Source of the DNA: Paragordius varius
Lineage: Eukaryota > Nematomorpha
NCBI GenBank assembly: GCA_964247055.1
Contig: OZ176050.1
Location: forward strand, 3,534,001-3,598,000
Length of the DNA: 64,000 nt
Direction: 5' to 3'
Shown here one piece after another: positions 37,183 to 50,869 of the stretch (positions within the stretch are counted from its first letter, which is position 1; each line of letters starts with the position of its first letter). Below the pieces are notes generated by a model. That model ran no database searches. It saw nothing but the letters and a program-made list of their open reading frames with translations, and was not told the origin of the DNA. Position numbers and translations under genes: made by a program.

Positions 37183-40100
37183 ATGGTAAATATTTTGTAA
37201 AATTTTAGCATGGCATTAAAAAACAAATCGTTACCGGTGAGAAGCCATTAGAATCTGAAATAGATGTTAAAAAAGCCGAATCATATTATAAGAAAGTTTC
37301 CAGGATTAATGAAATCGTATAATAATTTTAAAATTTAGAAAAATGATTTTGGTTTTCAAAATGAGGTTTTACAACTCACTGAGGACATATTGTTAGACAA
37401 TCCTGATAATTATACTTTATGGAATATTAGAAAAAAGATTATACTTGAAAATTATAATAGGTATTTAACTTAAAACATTTCACATTTTAGTAAAGATAAT
37501 ATCAACTAATTATTACTTTAATGATAAATTTAAAATAATTTTAATGAATAATCAAACAAAATTTTGCACTAAAAGACATTTAAAATCCTTGATTTTCTAC
37601 ACAAAAAATATAATTTTGCTATTTATAAACATCTTTATCCCACAATTTTGCAAGAGCGAAAATACTAAAAAACTCAATGTTAAAGGAAGTAATCTTGCTA
37701 TATAAAATGACTTTTGTTTAGTAATAAGATCTGACATGAAATTGATATTGTGTATTTAAAAAACATATATTAAAAAAATTATAGATTTTTAGGTTTTTAA
37801 TATAAAACTTAAAAATGTAGTAATTTTAAATTTTTTGATTAAAATCAATTGAAAATCCTTATCATATATGCTTTATATACATTTCATTGAGTTTAGAGCA
37901 ATATGAAAAATTTACTTCTAACTAATTTTTTATTAAAAACTTAATTTTTTATAAAACTATTATATATCTTTCAGATTTATAAATTTAGATTTAACAAAAT
38001 AAATGCCAATTAATTTTTTTATTTTAACTTAATTTATAGTTCTGATGTACAAAAAAATACGCTCCCATCATTATTAGCTTCTGAATGTCAGCTGATTGAA
38101 AAATGTTTAATTGCAAACCCTAAATCTTATTCGTGTTGGCATCAAAGACAGTTTTGTTTAGCCCTTAAAGTTTTAACTTTAAGTGGTATTTTTTAATGTT
38201 TTTTTATTTTTATAATTTTTTAATATTTAGAATGTTTTAATATATTTTATAATACAGACTCTTATTATTCAAAATATTAGTTTTTCATATTTAAAAGGAT
38301 TTTAAACGTGTGATGAGGGAAAGTATATTGTATTTTAATGAATAAAAGTATTTGACATATAAAATATTGAGATGATTTAAGCCTTTTAATTCTTTTTAAT
38401 ATTAAAACAGCCAATTTTTATGCTAAAATAATTATTTTGTTTAGCCCTTAAAGTTTTTTCTTTATGCGGCAATAAACAGTGATCTTTGTTTAAATTTTTA
38501 TATTTTTTATAATATTTAATACAGCTGATTATATAAATTAGTTTTTTTAACCTATTTAAAACAGACGTTTGTAAATTTTTTTTTAAGTTAAGTTGATATT
38601 TTGGGTAAAAACGTTTTAAATAATTATTTTTACTAATTTTGCACTTATTTAAATTATTATAAATCACGTTATTTTTAATATTTGTAAAAAAAATTTGTTT
38701 TATTTTTTTGAACCTAATTAATTAATTTAAAAATTATAATTTGTTAAAACTAATTTTTTATATATTTATTTTAAGTTTTTACATAGTAATTTTTAAATTT
38801 TAATATATTTTGTGATTTTTATTATTTTTATTAACTTTTAATCTTAGAATATTTTTACAGATAATACAAAAGATATATCTGATATTTGGAATTGTGAATT
38901 GAAATTATGCACAAAATTTTTACGGTTCGACGCAAGGAATTGTGAGTTTTTTTATTAAAATAATTTAAAAATTATTTTAAAGTTATTTTCGCAAAATAGG
39001 TTTTTTAATTGGTAAATTTATTTATAATTATTACTTTTTTTTATTTTTAAATAATATTTAAAATTATATTAATAACATATTTTTTCAAAATAAGTTGTAA
39101 CTTTTTTAATTTAACTTTATTGGTTGAATTATTTATAATTGGTATTTTTATATTTAAAAAAACAATAACTATGAATTTTGATATAAATTAATAAATGAAT
39201 TTTATTATTTTCCTATATATTTTTATTAATTTAAATAAATTTATTTGTTTTAATTTTTTTGAATTTTTTTGTAGTTATATTAATAAAAATTTTTTTATTA
39301 TATATATATAAATATATTAAATATTTATTTTTAAATTTTAATTTTTTTATATATTTAAACGTTTTTTTATTTTTTAGTTCATTGTTGGGACCATCGACGT
39401 TTTGTTTTAGCAAATTTACTCAAATTGAAATATAACGTAAATATTAATGAAAATAATGTAACTATCAATGATAAAAATAAAACTATCAATGATGAAGATT
39501 ATTGGAAAAATGAATTAAAATTTACGGAAACTAAAATTTTAGAAAATTTTAGCAATTTTTCTGCTTGGCACCAAAGGATACATTGTATTCAAAATATTTT
39601 TCGCAGCCAAAACAAAGGTATTTCAGAATTCGAAAAAAAGTTTTTAGATGTTTTTAAATAATTTTTAGGTTTTTTTTATTTTTACTATTTTTAATAGTGT
39701 TTTTATATAAAGTTTTTTAGTGATATTTAGGTAAAATAAAAAATCTATATTGATACTCATTGTATTCAAAATATTTCGACTTACAGCAAAACTAAAGGTA
39801 GTTTAGATTTTATTTTATTTATAAAAAATATTATTTTCAGGTGTTTTGAAAAATGTTAAGGGTTTTAAGGCGATTTTAATATATTTTATAAATAATATAA
39901 TTTATAAAAGTTTCTAAGTGATTTTAGTTTTTAAGTAATTTTATAATTCAGCAAAATAAAGATATCATATATTAATTTTTAAATATATGGATTTTCAAGT
40001 GTTTTTTATATTTTTAAGGTTTTTATTTTTGAAAAAATATATCTGCGTTTTTATGCCTAATTTTATAATATATTTTAAGTTGATTTTTAAATAAATTTTC

Positions 40101-41117
40101 ACTTTTATAATTCTAACTTTTTAATCAATATAATGAGATACATTTTTATTTTACATTAGACACAAAATATATATGAAACGATTGAAAATGAATTATATAA
40201 TTTTATTTAACACGCAAGTTTTAATTAATTTTCGTATAATTTTTAAAAAAATCGAGTTTATTAGATTTTTTACATAAGTTAAATAAATTATTTAATAACT
40301 GTATATTAAAAATTTGAATTCTATTATCATATCTATTCTTATTTTTTTATTTGCCTCCCATAGAAACAATCACCATATATGAAACGATTGAAAAGGAATT
40401 ACAAAATTTTGTTGAAAATGCAATTTTTACTGAACCTCGAGACCAGAGCGCTTGGTTTTATTTGCATTGGCTTATTTTTGATTTGCCTTTTATTTCGTTG
40501 GAATCAAATAATAATTTATCAGTACAAGGGGATTCAGGATTTAAAAATAAAGGTTATATAATTATTTTGTAAGTTAGTTTTAAGTTATAGTTCTTTTAAA
40601 AAAAGTTAAGTTCTGTAATGTTTTACAATGCAAATTGCAATTATACGGACACAAAACGTAAAAATATAACCACCATATTATTTTTAAAAAAACCACACTT
40701 AAAACCTCAGTTTTTCCCATAGAAATTATTTAATTACAATTATATTATTTATTGAACTACCAATATACATCTTTCCATACTTTGCATTATAAAAATAATT
40801 AATATTTTAAAAAAGATCTCATCATTTAGAGAAAAATATTATCCTTTAAGTTTTACGTTTTTGTCCGTATACGTTCAATCATTTTTTACTGTATATATTA
40901 TAAATAAGGTTTTATAATTACACGTTGTTTTTATTATTCAACAAAACAATGTTTAGAATAGTATATAATTATTATTAATATACTATATGGTTTAAATATT
41001 TTACTTTTCTTTGAAATTACTTTTTGAAAATTAAATTTTTCGCTTATACGAATAATAATTTAATTTCGTTGCCTATATATATTTTACTAATAAATATACA
41101 AAATGAATAAAAATATT

Positions 41118-41153
<36 letters not shown>

Positions 41154-42724
41154 CTACCAGATACCATATGCAGCAAAGTTATTTTTTTCGCTTTTTACTG
41201 CTATTAGTCAATAATAATGCTCTTTCCTCTTTACGCTAAGAATATAATTACTAATACTGTATCTAAATTTTGTTTAAATAGTTTCCATTATAAAGTTAAA
41301 TTGTCTATATATAAAGCTGTTATTTTCAAAGCTTCTACATACTATCTGGCACAGTATATGATAAAAATTTGCAATAATATAATCTCTAATACTATGCTAT
41401 ATCAAGAAATCAATCGAGTCACAAATAGAAATGGAATATTTGGTTATGTTTCCAATGATTTTCCTTTTCCACGAAACAAAAATATTAATGTTCCACTTGA
41501 AACGTTTAATTCTAAAAATGATTTGAAGACAACCAATACTGAAAAGAATTATAATATTATCAATACTGCTGAAAACGCAGGAAAAAACCCTGTTTGGGAT
41601 TCTCGTAACATTAGTCAATTAAATCAGCATGAAATTAGTAGCTTGGACAGAACATCAGAACTTTTAAAGCTTCATAATGAAAACTCCAATACTTCAATCA
41701 ATTGTAATAATGGTAATCAAAATGTAGTCGAATACGTAGAAATTCGTAGAGAACCCATTGCCTATATACTTGTTCGATTTAGTCATATTAAAGTATTTAG
41801 CTTTTTTATTTAAAATTTTACATACAAACATAAAACTTTTATTTAATAAAAAACAATATTATCTTGATTTTTTTATATTAGTCATCGGTTTGTTTGCCAA
41901 AAAAGGAATAGAGATTGTATCAACACAATCAAATATATCTATAGATGATCGGTTGTATCAAAAATGTTTGTCTTTTTTACAAAATTTAAATTTAAGTTTT
42001 TACGCTTTGTCTGTATAATTATTTTTACTGTCTTTTAATTTAATATATTTATGTAATAATGGACATAAAGACCCCCTAATTTAGAAATAATATGGCTAAA
42101 TGTACGAATAAATCTTGACTTTTCTTCATAAATTTTATTTTTGATATTTGGCTCAGGATAGATATCTTTAAAACTTGGTATGAGGTAACGGGTCATTATA
42201 TGAGGTGAGTTACTATATTTAAGATTTAATTATTTTTTTTGTATTACATAGAATTTACGATATCTGGATCCTGAAGAATATGAGTTGGCTTTATGTAAAG
42301 AACAAACAGATACAACTAAAAGAAGAGATTTAGAAATGTCCATATATATAAAAATAAATGGACAAATATATTCTAGTCAATTATTGTGTCTTTTCCCCAT
42401 TGCAACCAATAATACCTGGGTGAGATTAATTTTTAATTAACCAGAACAAGCCAATAGCTTAGGCATGTTGATCCCTTTTTGTATATTATTTTCGTTTAGC
42501 ACAATCATATGCAGGAAAGGATAACCGTGTCTAATTTATTGTGAGTTCTTGGGTATTGGTACTATAACCCATTATTTTGTATTTTAATAACAGGCGTATG
42601 CGCGTCACATTTAAATCCATATTGTCCTTAAATATAATTTAATCATAATTCTTTTGTAAAAGATTTAATTTTATAACATGTTTTTGGCTTATATAGAATG
42701 GGAACTTTATCAAAAATTTTATTA

Positions 42725-42769
<45 letters not shown>

Positions 42770-45700
42770 TTATTCATCGATTTTCTTATTTTGAAAAAAT
42801 TTTAATTATATTTTTACTTACGTTTTATCTTATGGCATATTTAATAAATTTATAAACAATTAAAGTTTATAAGTGGTTTTTTTGTTTTTGGTTAACTTTC
42901 AAGTTTTAAGGATTTCTTAATTTTTTATAAAGGTTATTTCCTTTTGTTTTAGATAATTTTTTCCTTTTGTTTTAGATTATACGTAATTTAAATTTACAAC
43001 AAACCTGGACATCATTAGACCAAGAGAAACTTAAGTTTGAAATTTGCTTTAATAATAATAATTTGGATGACAAAATACCCCATTTTATTATTACAATGGA
43101 TATGGATAGTACAGAAAATTTAATCATTTATCCAACATTGAAAGAATTACTTTGCAATTTGCAAAACTCTGTTAAAAATGTTTTATTTCCACCGTAAGTT
43201 TATATTATTTTATATTAATTTAAAGAATCGAAAAAACATTCCCATGATTTATATTAGTTTAACTTAAATTATAATGTAAAAATTTCTCTATTCCTTATTC
43301 CGCATTACTAAGCGATTAGTTATCGTAAAAATTAAGGTAATGTTTAATTTCCTGGTCCCTATTCAAAAAAAGAAGTCATTCTTTTTATATATTTATATAC
43401 TTTATATTAATAAATATTTATATTGAACTATGTATGGTAAATCTAACAAAGGATATAAAAATAAAACACAGATATATTTTTTAAAAAGGCATAATTGAAA
43501 TTTTAATTTTCAAACATTATATATTCTATTTTAATTCAAATTTCAATATATAAATGAGTGTATTAACAATTTACATCTGATAGGTTTTCATAAAATCAAG
43601 GTTATAATGGATATTTCAAAAATTTTATTTGTCTCTAAATTAATTATTATTTTGTCGTAAAATAATTTTTACTATGCCCAATAACTTTAAGATATATAAA
43701 ACGAATTTTATTATGATTTAACATGTGAACCAAATATACAGTAAAAATTGAAATTATACACACCAAAATGTAAAAATAAAAAAAATTTTGTCTTTTGATT
43801 TTAAAAAAATTTTAATTATTACGTTTTGTCTGTGTTAATTTTTTATTGTAACATATTTATATAAAATAAGCTTTTCACAAATTTATAATGATTTAAATAT
43901 AATATAACATCAAATTTCATAGATTTTTAATTCTTTTAAATTCAGAAATACTATACTTTTTATTTTATTAGAACACCACAAAATGACCAATATGAGAAAT
44001 TATTGAAAAATGTCCTTTCAATGTGCCAACAATTGGACGCTATTGAACCAAATAACAAATGTACGTTAATTTATATTTTTTCAAAAAATTGGATTTTATA
44101 AAGTTTTTACAGTAGTGACCCTTAATGATTTTAAATATAGTTTTACACTTTGCTGTATATATATATGTAGAAATTTTATACTTAATTTTTATTTAATTTT
44201 TAAAAAATATTTTTTGGTTTTTAAATCTATACATCAAGATTGTTTTATATATTACCTAACTATAAAATCAAATAATATTAAATATTAATTTTTTAAAATT
44301 ATTAAAATTTTAAAAAATATGTTTTTTTAATATCTATTAAACAATATTTTTTAATTTTTTTTAATTCCAAATATTATTAACTTCAATACACATATCAATT
44401 TTTTATTTTTTTAAAATTTTTAATTTTTTAGGGTCAATGTTAACGCAAGTCTATTTACACGAACAAATATGGTTTAGATGTGGATTTCAACAAAAACTGC
44501 TACATATTCTAAATAATGATAATATAAATAAAAATGATAAAAATTGTTTTTTAGAACAAAATGATTTATCCCAATTTTTGGATACAATTTATGAATTTTG
44601 TCAGCAATTGTCAAATGTTGATGAATACAGAAAAAATTATTATTCACATCTGTGTAAGTTTATATGGTTAACAAATAACCATTTTTTTTATTCATAAATA
44701 TAATTAATTAATTTTTAAATATTTTCCAGTAAAACCAAAAATTAAGTAAACCATAACATTTTTATATAGGGCCGGCATTTTGCTTTTAATTTTTTTATTT
44801 AAACTTTGTTTTGTAACACAAATGGCTTCGCAGGCTGCATTCTCGTATCAAAAAAGCCAGCGGGCCGCAACCGAAATATTTTAGCATTAATAAATATTTT
44901 ATTAGATTTCAGACATAAAAATTTAAAAACACTGTATATTTAAGCATTTTTTGCTAGTGTATTGAAATTCGGAATAACTTTTTTAGAAAATTTATTTAAT
45001 AAAATGAATTTTATTCAAATTCCGTAGAAATTTTTTATTTAAAATCTCGCGGGCTGCATAAATATTTTGGAGGGCCGCATGCGGCCCATAGCCGCGTTTT
45101 GACCCCTAATTTAAAATTACTTATAAAACATTTTGGCTTTAAAACTAATTTATTTTATTTTAAAGTTAGTATTTTAATTATAATCAATAATATTTTCAGT
45201 AAAACAAACTTATTTCTTTTTATTTTTTTAAACTATAATATTTAGATTTTAATTAACTTAAACCAAAATCTCTTAGAAAGCCCAGATTTTGGCTCTGAAC
45301 TTAATTATTTTATTCCAACATTTTTCTACGAAATCCATATATTTATTTTAAATATTTTATCCTAAAAAAAGAATATTTTATTTTTATTACCTAAAAGTAG
45401 GTTTTTAAAATTAATATGTGAGGTTATATTTTATAGTCATTTCTAAACCAACAGTTTTTTGCTTTTAACATTACTCTTTCATTAATTAACACCTCCTTAT
45501 TTAACACCAAGAGTCTTTTATTTTAAAACAGGGGTGTTCAACACGCGCCTCTCCAAAATATATTCTTGCGGCCCGCAAACAACCTTAAACAATTCAAATT
45601 CACCCTAAAAATAAATTATGTGTTTTTGAATTAATATAACTCATTAATTATATAAAATATATCTTTATGGCATAATTTAATATTTTTTTAGTAATATTTT

Positions 45701-48700
45701 AATTTAATACAAAATTTTATTTTTTAAAAATATATAAAAATAAAGGCAATTTTTAATCTCAAAAAACACATAATTTATTTTTAGGGTGAATTTAAATTGA
45801 AAATAATATATATTTTCTAATAAATATTTCCGAATTTTAGCAATTAACTAGAAAAAATGTTAAAATAAATATAGTTGTTTTTACAGTGTTATATCTAAAA
45901 TTTAATAAAATATTTGTTGATGCCCTTAAATTTTCCGGTGGCCCGCCGGATTTTTTAATCCAAAAATGCGGCCCGCGAAGCCATTTATTTTGAACACCTC
46001 TGTTTTGAACCAATATTTTTTCTTAAAACAAAACTTTATAATATAAAATTCAATTACGCCTTCATAATTTAGATTTTATTTTAACATATTTTGCAACAAA
46101 ATTAATATTTACTTTATTTAAAATTAACGACAATTTTTGTTAAATAACTAACTATATTTTTTATATTAATATAAAAACAGTCATCCTCTTAATATATACT
46201 GTTTATGTCTTTTTTTCTGGTTTGAGAAAAAAAAGTTTCCCGTTATGAATCATATTACTTTTATATCTTAAGAGGTTTGCCTTGCTTTGGCTTTAAATAT
46301 AAATGAATTTTAAAAATATTTACATGCTGCATGAATTATATTATTTATTTATAACCAATTATAATACATAAATTTTTTATATAAAACTATTAATTATTCC
46401 TCTATAATAGTAACATCTTCCTTTATCAATATTCTTTCATATCCAACCAATATTTTTGTCTGTAACCCCAACATTTTTTTCCTTTGAATTTTATATATAT
46501 GTTTTAATTTAAAACAGCAAAACTATGATTTTAAATTAAAGACAATTTTTTATTTATAAATATAGAAAATTATTCAGAGCCGTCTAAGTTTTTTGGACTA
46601 TTATAGAGAAAATTTTTTAAATGATATATTATTTATAGATAAATATTAAGGTTCTGCCTTAAAATATTAATTTTCTTTTTTATGGTTATAAATTTTTACA
46701 TTGCAAGTTATGTAAAAAAACTATTTATCTTATGTACATAAATTATTTTATATTTTTTAGATTTAAAGATAAACAGTTTAGCTACAATTCTTCAATTGTT
46801 TTTGGAAGAATTAACTAATAAAAATAATTTGAATGATAACAAAATAAAGCCTCCATTAAAGCTTGTATTAAAATTAAAATCGCTTACACCTACTTACAAT
46901 ACAACTATCAATGATGAACAAATGTCTGTAAACTCTAATGAGGGATTAGAAATCAGCTGTTCTCTTTGGAATATTGTTATGTGTGTCAAAACAACTGGTA
47001 AATATTTTTTGTTTAAATATTTAAAGTATATTATAATTATTATATTAATATTTTTTATCATATAATATTTAAAAAACCATATTATTATTAAAAATTAAAA
47101 TTTATTTTATAATATATATAATATTTTTCCTACTTATAGATTTTGGAATTATTTGCAAAAAAGTGCTTCGATGGGTTCTCCCGAATATACAGGAATTAGA
47201 AATTATAAGCTCAAAAGATTCACCACTAAATATAACTGACTTTAGATTTTTGGATGGGTGTTTTAGGTTTTAATTCAAAAACTTATTTTAAAAAAATTTT
47301 TAATTTTTTTAATAATTCAAAAAATTTAAAGATAATTTAATAACATAAAAAATTATTAAATATTTCATTTTTATTTTTTTGGATATTTGATTTTTTATTT
47401 AATCAATTGTTGAAAAATAAGTAGAATGTGTGTAAAGAGTACTAATCTAAATTATAAAAATAAAACGTAGAATTAATAATCTTATAAAAATTACTAATAT
47501 TTTTTAGATCTATATACATTACTACATATTATTGTTTAGGGATGATATATGAAACAGAGATGTAATTAATATGTATCTTTTACCTTTTTTTAAATGTAAT
47601 AAAGCAGTTTAAGTATATAATTAGTTTAATAATAAAGTCTGATTGTCGTTTTAAAATAAATTATTTGTTAGCACAAATAAATTTGATTACTCGTAACATA
47701 TTTTTTAACCCTCCCAATTTAAGTTCTGTGTAATATTGACGATTTTTAAAAATTAATTAATTTTATATATTATATATATATATAGTCGATTAGTCACATT
47801 GATTGCGGATAATGTTGGAATAACTAATGTAGATGGCCTTGAAAGCTGCCCAAATTTAGAGCATTTATCTTTACAGAAAAATAGTAAGTAATTTTTACTG
47901 TTTTGAAACTAATTCACTATATATAACTCATTATTTTGGTTGCCGAATAAGGAATAGACATGTAAATTGTTTTTAATACACTTAAATAAATAATTAAATA
48001 GTTAGTTATGTTGTAAAAAATCAAGGTTTGAAAAAACATAGTTGATTATTTTATTTAAAGTATTTATTTTCTTTTAGTTTTCACGCGTTCTCTGTAAAAT
48101 TTCATGTTTTACTTGATTTACCATAATTTTTACTTAATATTATTTTGGTTAACGGACATTAAACTATATAATTAATGATTTTTTGATAATAAATTTTTAT
48201 TTTCTGGTACATTATTTGATTACCAATCTAATTATTTTAAAAAACTTGACTGATTTACTAAAATTTGAATTAGGAATATAATTATTTGTTGATTTTTTTT
48301 ATAAAAATTAAAATAAAAAATAATTTTTACCCAAATATTCAATATAATTTTAAGGCTTATCATTCAACAAATTAGCCTTTATGATTCGTAATATATATAT
48401 ATATATATATACGGACAAAACGTAATTTATAACACAAATTTTTAAAAGACAAACTTACTTTTGTTAATTAATATATTTTTTAAATATTAGTTTTTTGCTT
48501 AAACGTATTGTCTTATAATTTCTTTTTTATTCTAAATTTGACACATAAACTAATCATAAAAATTCTTTTATGCATTAGTATTTTTTTGACATTATTTTTT
48601 AATTGAAAAATTTGGGTTATTTTTCTTAATCCTTGGTGTACTTGATAAAAATATTTTTTCAAACAATTTTGAAATTTTAAATTGTATATAGATGTGTTTT

Positions 48701-49237
48701 GTGATACCTTTCTCAAGAAGCTCTCAAATTTTTTTTTATCAATATCTCAGTAAAAATTGAATAATTTAAACAGACAAAACCTAAAAACATTAAGTATTAT
48801 TTTGAACGTCACCCATATTTTTTTAGGGTCTTAATATTTCCTATATAAATTATTCAAAACAATCGTAATATATATATATATATATATTGTGCTTACATAT
48901 TTATTTTTACTTTATACTTTAAAACAATTTGTTATATAAAAAGATCCACGGTAGAAAAATAGAGCGATTTTGGCGGAGAAAAAATTATCTTTATATTTTA
49001 AATTTAGATATTAAACAAATTGATGCTTTGTCTAGCCTTAACAGATTGGGTAAAATTTTTTCTTCCAACCCAAATCGTCAAACCAACATATCAAATTTTG
49101 ATTGTTTAAATGTAAGTTATGCTAACTTGAAAACGCTAAACTTGTCTCAAAATCCTATATGTTATGATGTACATTATCCAGAGTTGCTTTATCAAAAATA
49201 TCCTTATCTCTTAGGCAAAATTATTGATGATGAATAA
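37183..49237 (+). CDS. RABGGTA: Rab geranylgeranyltransferase alpha subunit
   Basis: The alpha subunit, with its beta partner and REP, adds geranylgeranyl groups to Rab GTPases. Exons: 37183-37185, 37209-37316, 37339-37460, 38040-38185, 38861-38941, 39378-39617, 40364-40552, 41296(?)-41792, 42252-42419, 42976-43193, 43972-44060, 44432-44653, 46761-46997, 47140-47257, 47786-47883, 49008-49237. Domains in order: N-terminus M-HGIKK; prenyltransferase alpha repeats (NPDNYTLWNIRKK, NPKSYSCWHQRQF, DARNFHCWDHRRFV, NFSNFSAWHQRI, EPRDQSAWFYLHW); a C2-like insert (about exons 8-10); helical part with LDAIEPNNKWSML; then leucine-rich repeats (VDGLESCPNLEHLSLQKN, LKTLNLSQNP). The first coding exon holds only the ATG. 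Introns 1 and 2 are 23 and 22 nt; the others are 142 nt to 2.1 kb. The 5' boundary of exon 8 and its Asn-rich linker are uncertain. Confidence 0.92.
38435..38475 (+). repeat. ghost copy of RABGGTA exon 4 end
   Basis: A 23-bp stretch (TTTTGTTTAGCCCTTAAAG plus four T) is identical to the end of exon 4 at 38152-38174, 283 bp upstream, and weaker similarity continues past it. It lies inside the next intron and has no useful donor. Confidence 0.7.
39758..39800 (+). repeat. ghost copy of RABGGTA exon 6 end
   Basis: CATTGTATTCAAAATATTT followed by CAGC...AAAC..AAAGGTA repeats the end and donor of exon 6 (39581-39620), 177 bp upstream. It lies in the following intron. Confidence 0.65.
40157..40212 (+). 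repeat. ghost copy of RABGGTA exon 7 start
   Basis: TATATGAAACGATTGAAAA plus the following GAATTA..AATTTT match the start of exon 7 (40366-40415), 206 bp downstream. The copy contains a stop soon after. It lies in the intron just before the true exon. Confidence 0.7.
40626..40891. mobile_element. TA-type MITE, GGACAAAACGTAA family
   Basis: The inverted ends include GACACAAAACGTAAAAA and TTTTACGTTTTTGTCCGTAT, the right end closes with TTTTTTACTG, and TA flanks both sides. It lies in a RABGGTA intron next to a (TA)n tract at 41120-41151. Confidence 0.65.
43739..43848. mobile_element. 110-bp TA-type MITE
   Basis: It begins CAGTAAAAATTGAAATTATA and ends ATTACGTTTTGTCTGTG through TTTTATTG, with TA on both sides. 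Little is left between the ends. It sits in a RABGGTA intron. Confidence 0.65.
44769..45108. mobile_element. non-autonomous hAT-like element, GGCCGC-rich ends
   Basis: The ends TAGGGCCGGCATTTTG and (inverted) TAGGGGTCAAAACGCGG enclose GC-rich blocks (GCGGGCCGCAA, GGGCCGCATGCGGCCC) and an AT-rich core. The GGCCGCATGCGGCCC block is shared with the end of the hAT at 17683. It lies in the 2.1-kb RABGGTA intron. Confidence 0.55.
45529..46002. mobile_element. 474-bp non-autonomous hAT element
   Basis: The inverted ends are CAGGGGTGTTCA and TGAACACCTCTG, with GCGGCCCGC inside both. The flanks TTTTAAAA and TTTTGAAC are a worn 8-bp duplication. It is the second hAT-type insertion in the same RABGGTA intron (44654-46760) and accounts for much of that intron's length. 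Confidence 0.7.
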
Positions 49238-49589
49238 ATTATTTAATTATACCTACCTGCTATTGTTGCATTATTGTAAAATCAATCAAATGCGTTTATA
49301 CATATAATATATATATACCATTTACAAATTACCCTTGAACAATTCAAATTCACCCTAAAATAAATTATGTGTTTTAGGAGATTAAACATTGCTTGTAATT
49401 TTTTATATTTTAAAAAAATGATATTTCGTTTAAAATTAATATAATACTGAAAAAATAATAAACTAAGCCATATGAATATATTTCTTATTAATTATGAGTT
49501 TTATTAGCCCGAAAATACATAATTTATTTTTAGGGTTGTTCAAGGGTGATTCGAATTTCAAATGGTATATAATATAATATTGAGATATA

Positions 49590-49838
49590 CAGTAAAAATT
49601 AGAATTAGAGGGACAAAACGTAAAATAATAAAAATTTTTATAAAATATAACCACACTTTTTAAATAATAATTATTTTTCAATACAACTATATTGCAAAGT
49701 AATTAGACATGTTTAATGGTAACAAAATCAATTTTATAAATTTTACAATCGCATATACATAAGAATTAACGTTCTTAAAAAACGGTTTTTGAAAAAAAAC
49801 TTGTTTACGTTTTGTGTGAAATATTCTAAATTTTACTG
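49590..49838. mobile_element. TA-type MITE, best-preserved copy
   Basis: CAGTAAAAATTAGAATTAGA followed by GGGACAAAACGTAAA on the left, TTTACGTTTTGTGTGAAA and TCTAAATTTTACTG on the right, with TA at both sides. 249 bp, no coding content. Apart from this element, 49238-50430 shows no gene; the RABGGTA 3' end uses AATAAA overlapping the stop region at 49233. Confidence 0.75.
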
Positions 49839-50433
49839 TAATTTTTAAAGTTTAGTTAGCATTTTTACTCTAAAAAGAGTATTGTTGGCTAATAGCTATA
49901 AAAAACGGGAAAACTGATTTTAAGCCAATATTATTACTCTTTGATGGACATGCTATATATATAATTGAAAATTAGCATTATTTACTTTCTGCTATATTAT
50001 TTCTATTGCAATGTGCTTTAATGTAGAAAATAAAATATTTATAATTAAATATTTTTATCTGTTTAAATTTTGCCTTTCATGTAACTATTTCGGGGTTTGG
50101 AGTGATTGTGGTAAAATAGTCACCCGATAAATGAAATTATACGGAATAAAAAAGACAACATCTTTTTCGAAATTTGGGGAATGGAGAAGGTTTATAAAAG
50201 TATGGTTGCCTTTTAAAATTTGTCTTTTTGTGATTGGATAATTTTTTATCTGTTATTGGGAATGTTTATTATAAATTTGGTTTAATATTGTGTTTTTAAA
50301 TAAAAAAACGAAATTTGGCGGCGAAATGAAATTTTGAGTTGAAAATCAGCCTTGGGTACATGTGTCTATTTTTAATCTGTCTGTAAAATAATTTTTAATG
50401 TAATAATTTAAATAGAGATATAAAATAAAGTTA

Positions 50434-50869
50434 GGGCAGTGGTTTCCAAAAGGGGGACAATCATCAATATTTGTCATCTATATGGAAAAAATATTTTAAC
50501 GATTGCAGATACAATGATATCATTGATTATGATTTTCCAAATATAATTAATTTTGCATTTGTACTTTGTTTTTTTTGTGAAAGGGATGGGAGCGCAAAAA
50601 TTTCCAGTTAAGTGGGGCGTAGAAAAAAGGAACTTTTAGGGGATGTCCAGTTCGCTTTGTGGATTGGATATTTTATTACTATTTTAGTCTTAAGATTTTC
50701 ATTGCGAATAAGGCCCAAACTTCAAAAAGGAATTTATCCCAATAAAATAAAATTGTAAAGACAAAAAGAGATTAAAGGATTCGTACTTTATATTAACAAA
50801 AAAATAAATGACTGTTGAATCATGTACCTTTTCACTATCTGGTAATACATGATCCAATATTAACATTAA
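50434..50869. other. possible hAT terminus and gene-free sequence
   Basis: CAGTGGTTTCCAAAAGGGGG at 50435 resembles the CAGTGGTTCCCAA ends of many hAT elements. I could not find its partner end, so the extent is unknown. Nothing else is recognisable here. Confidence 0.3.
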
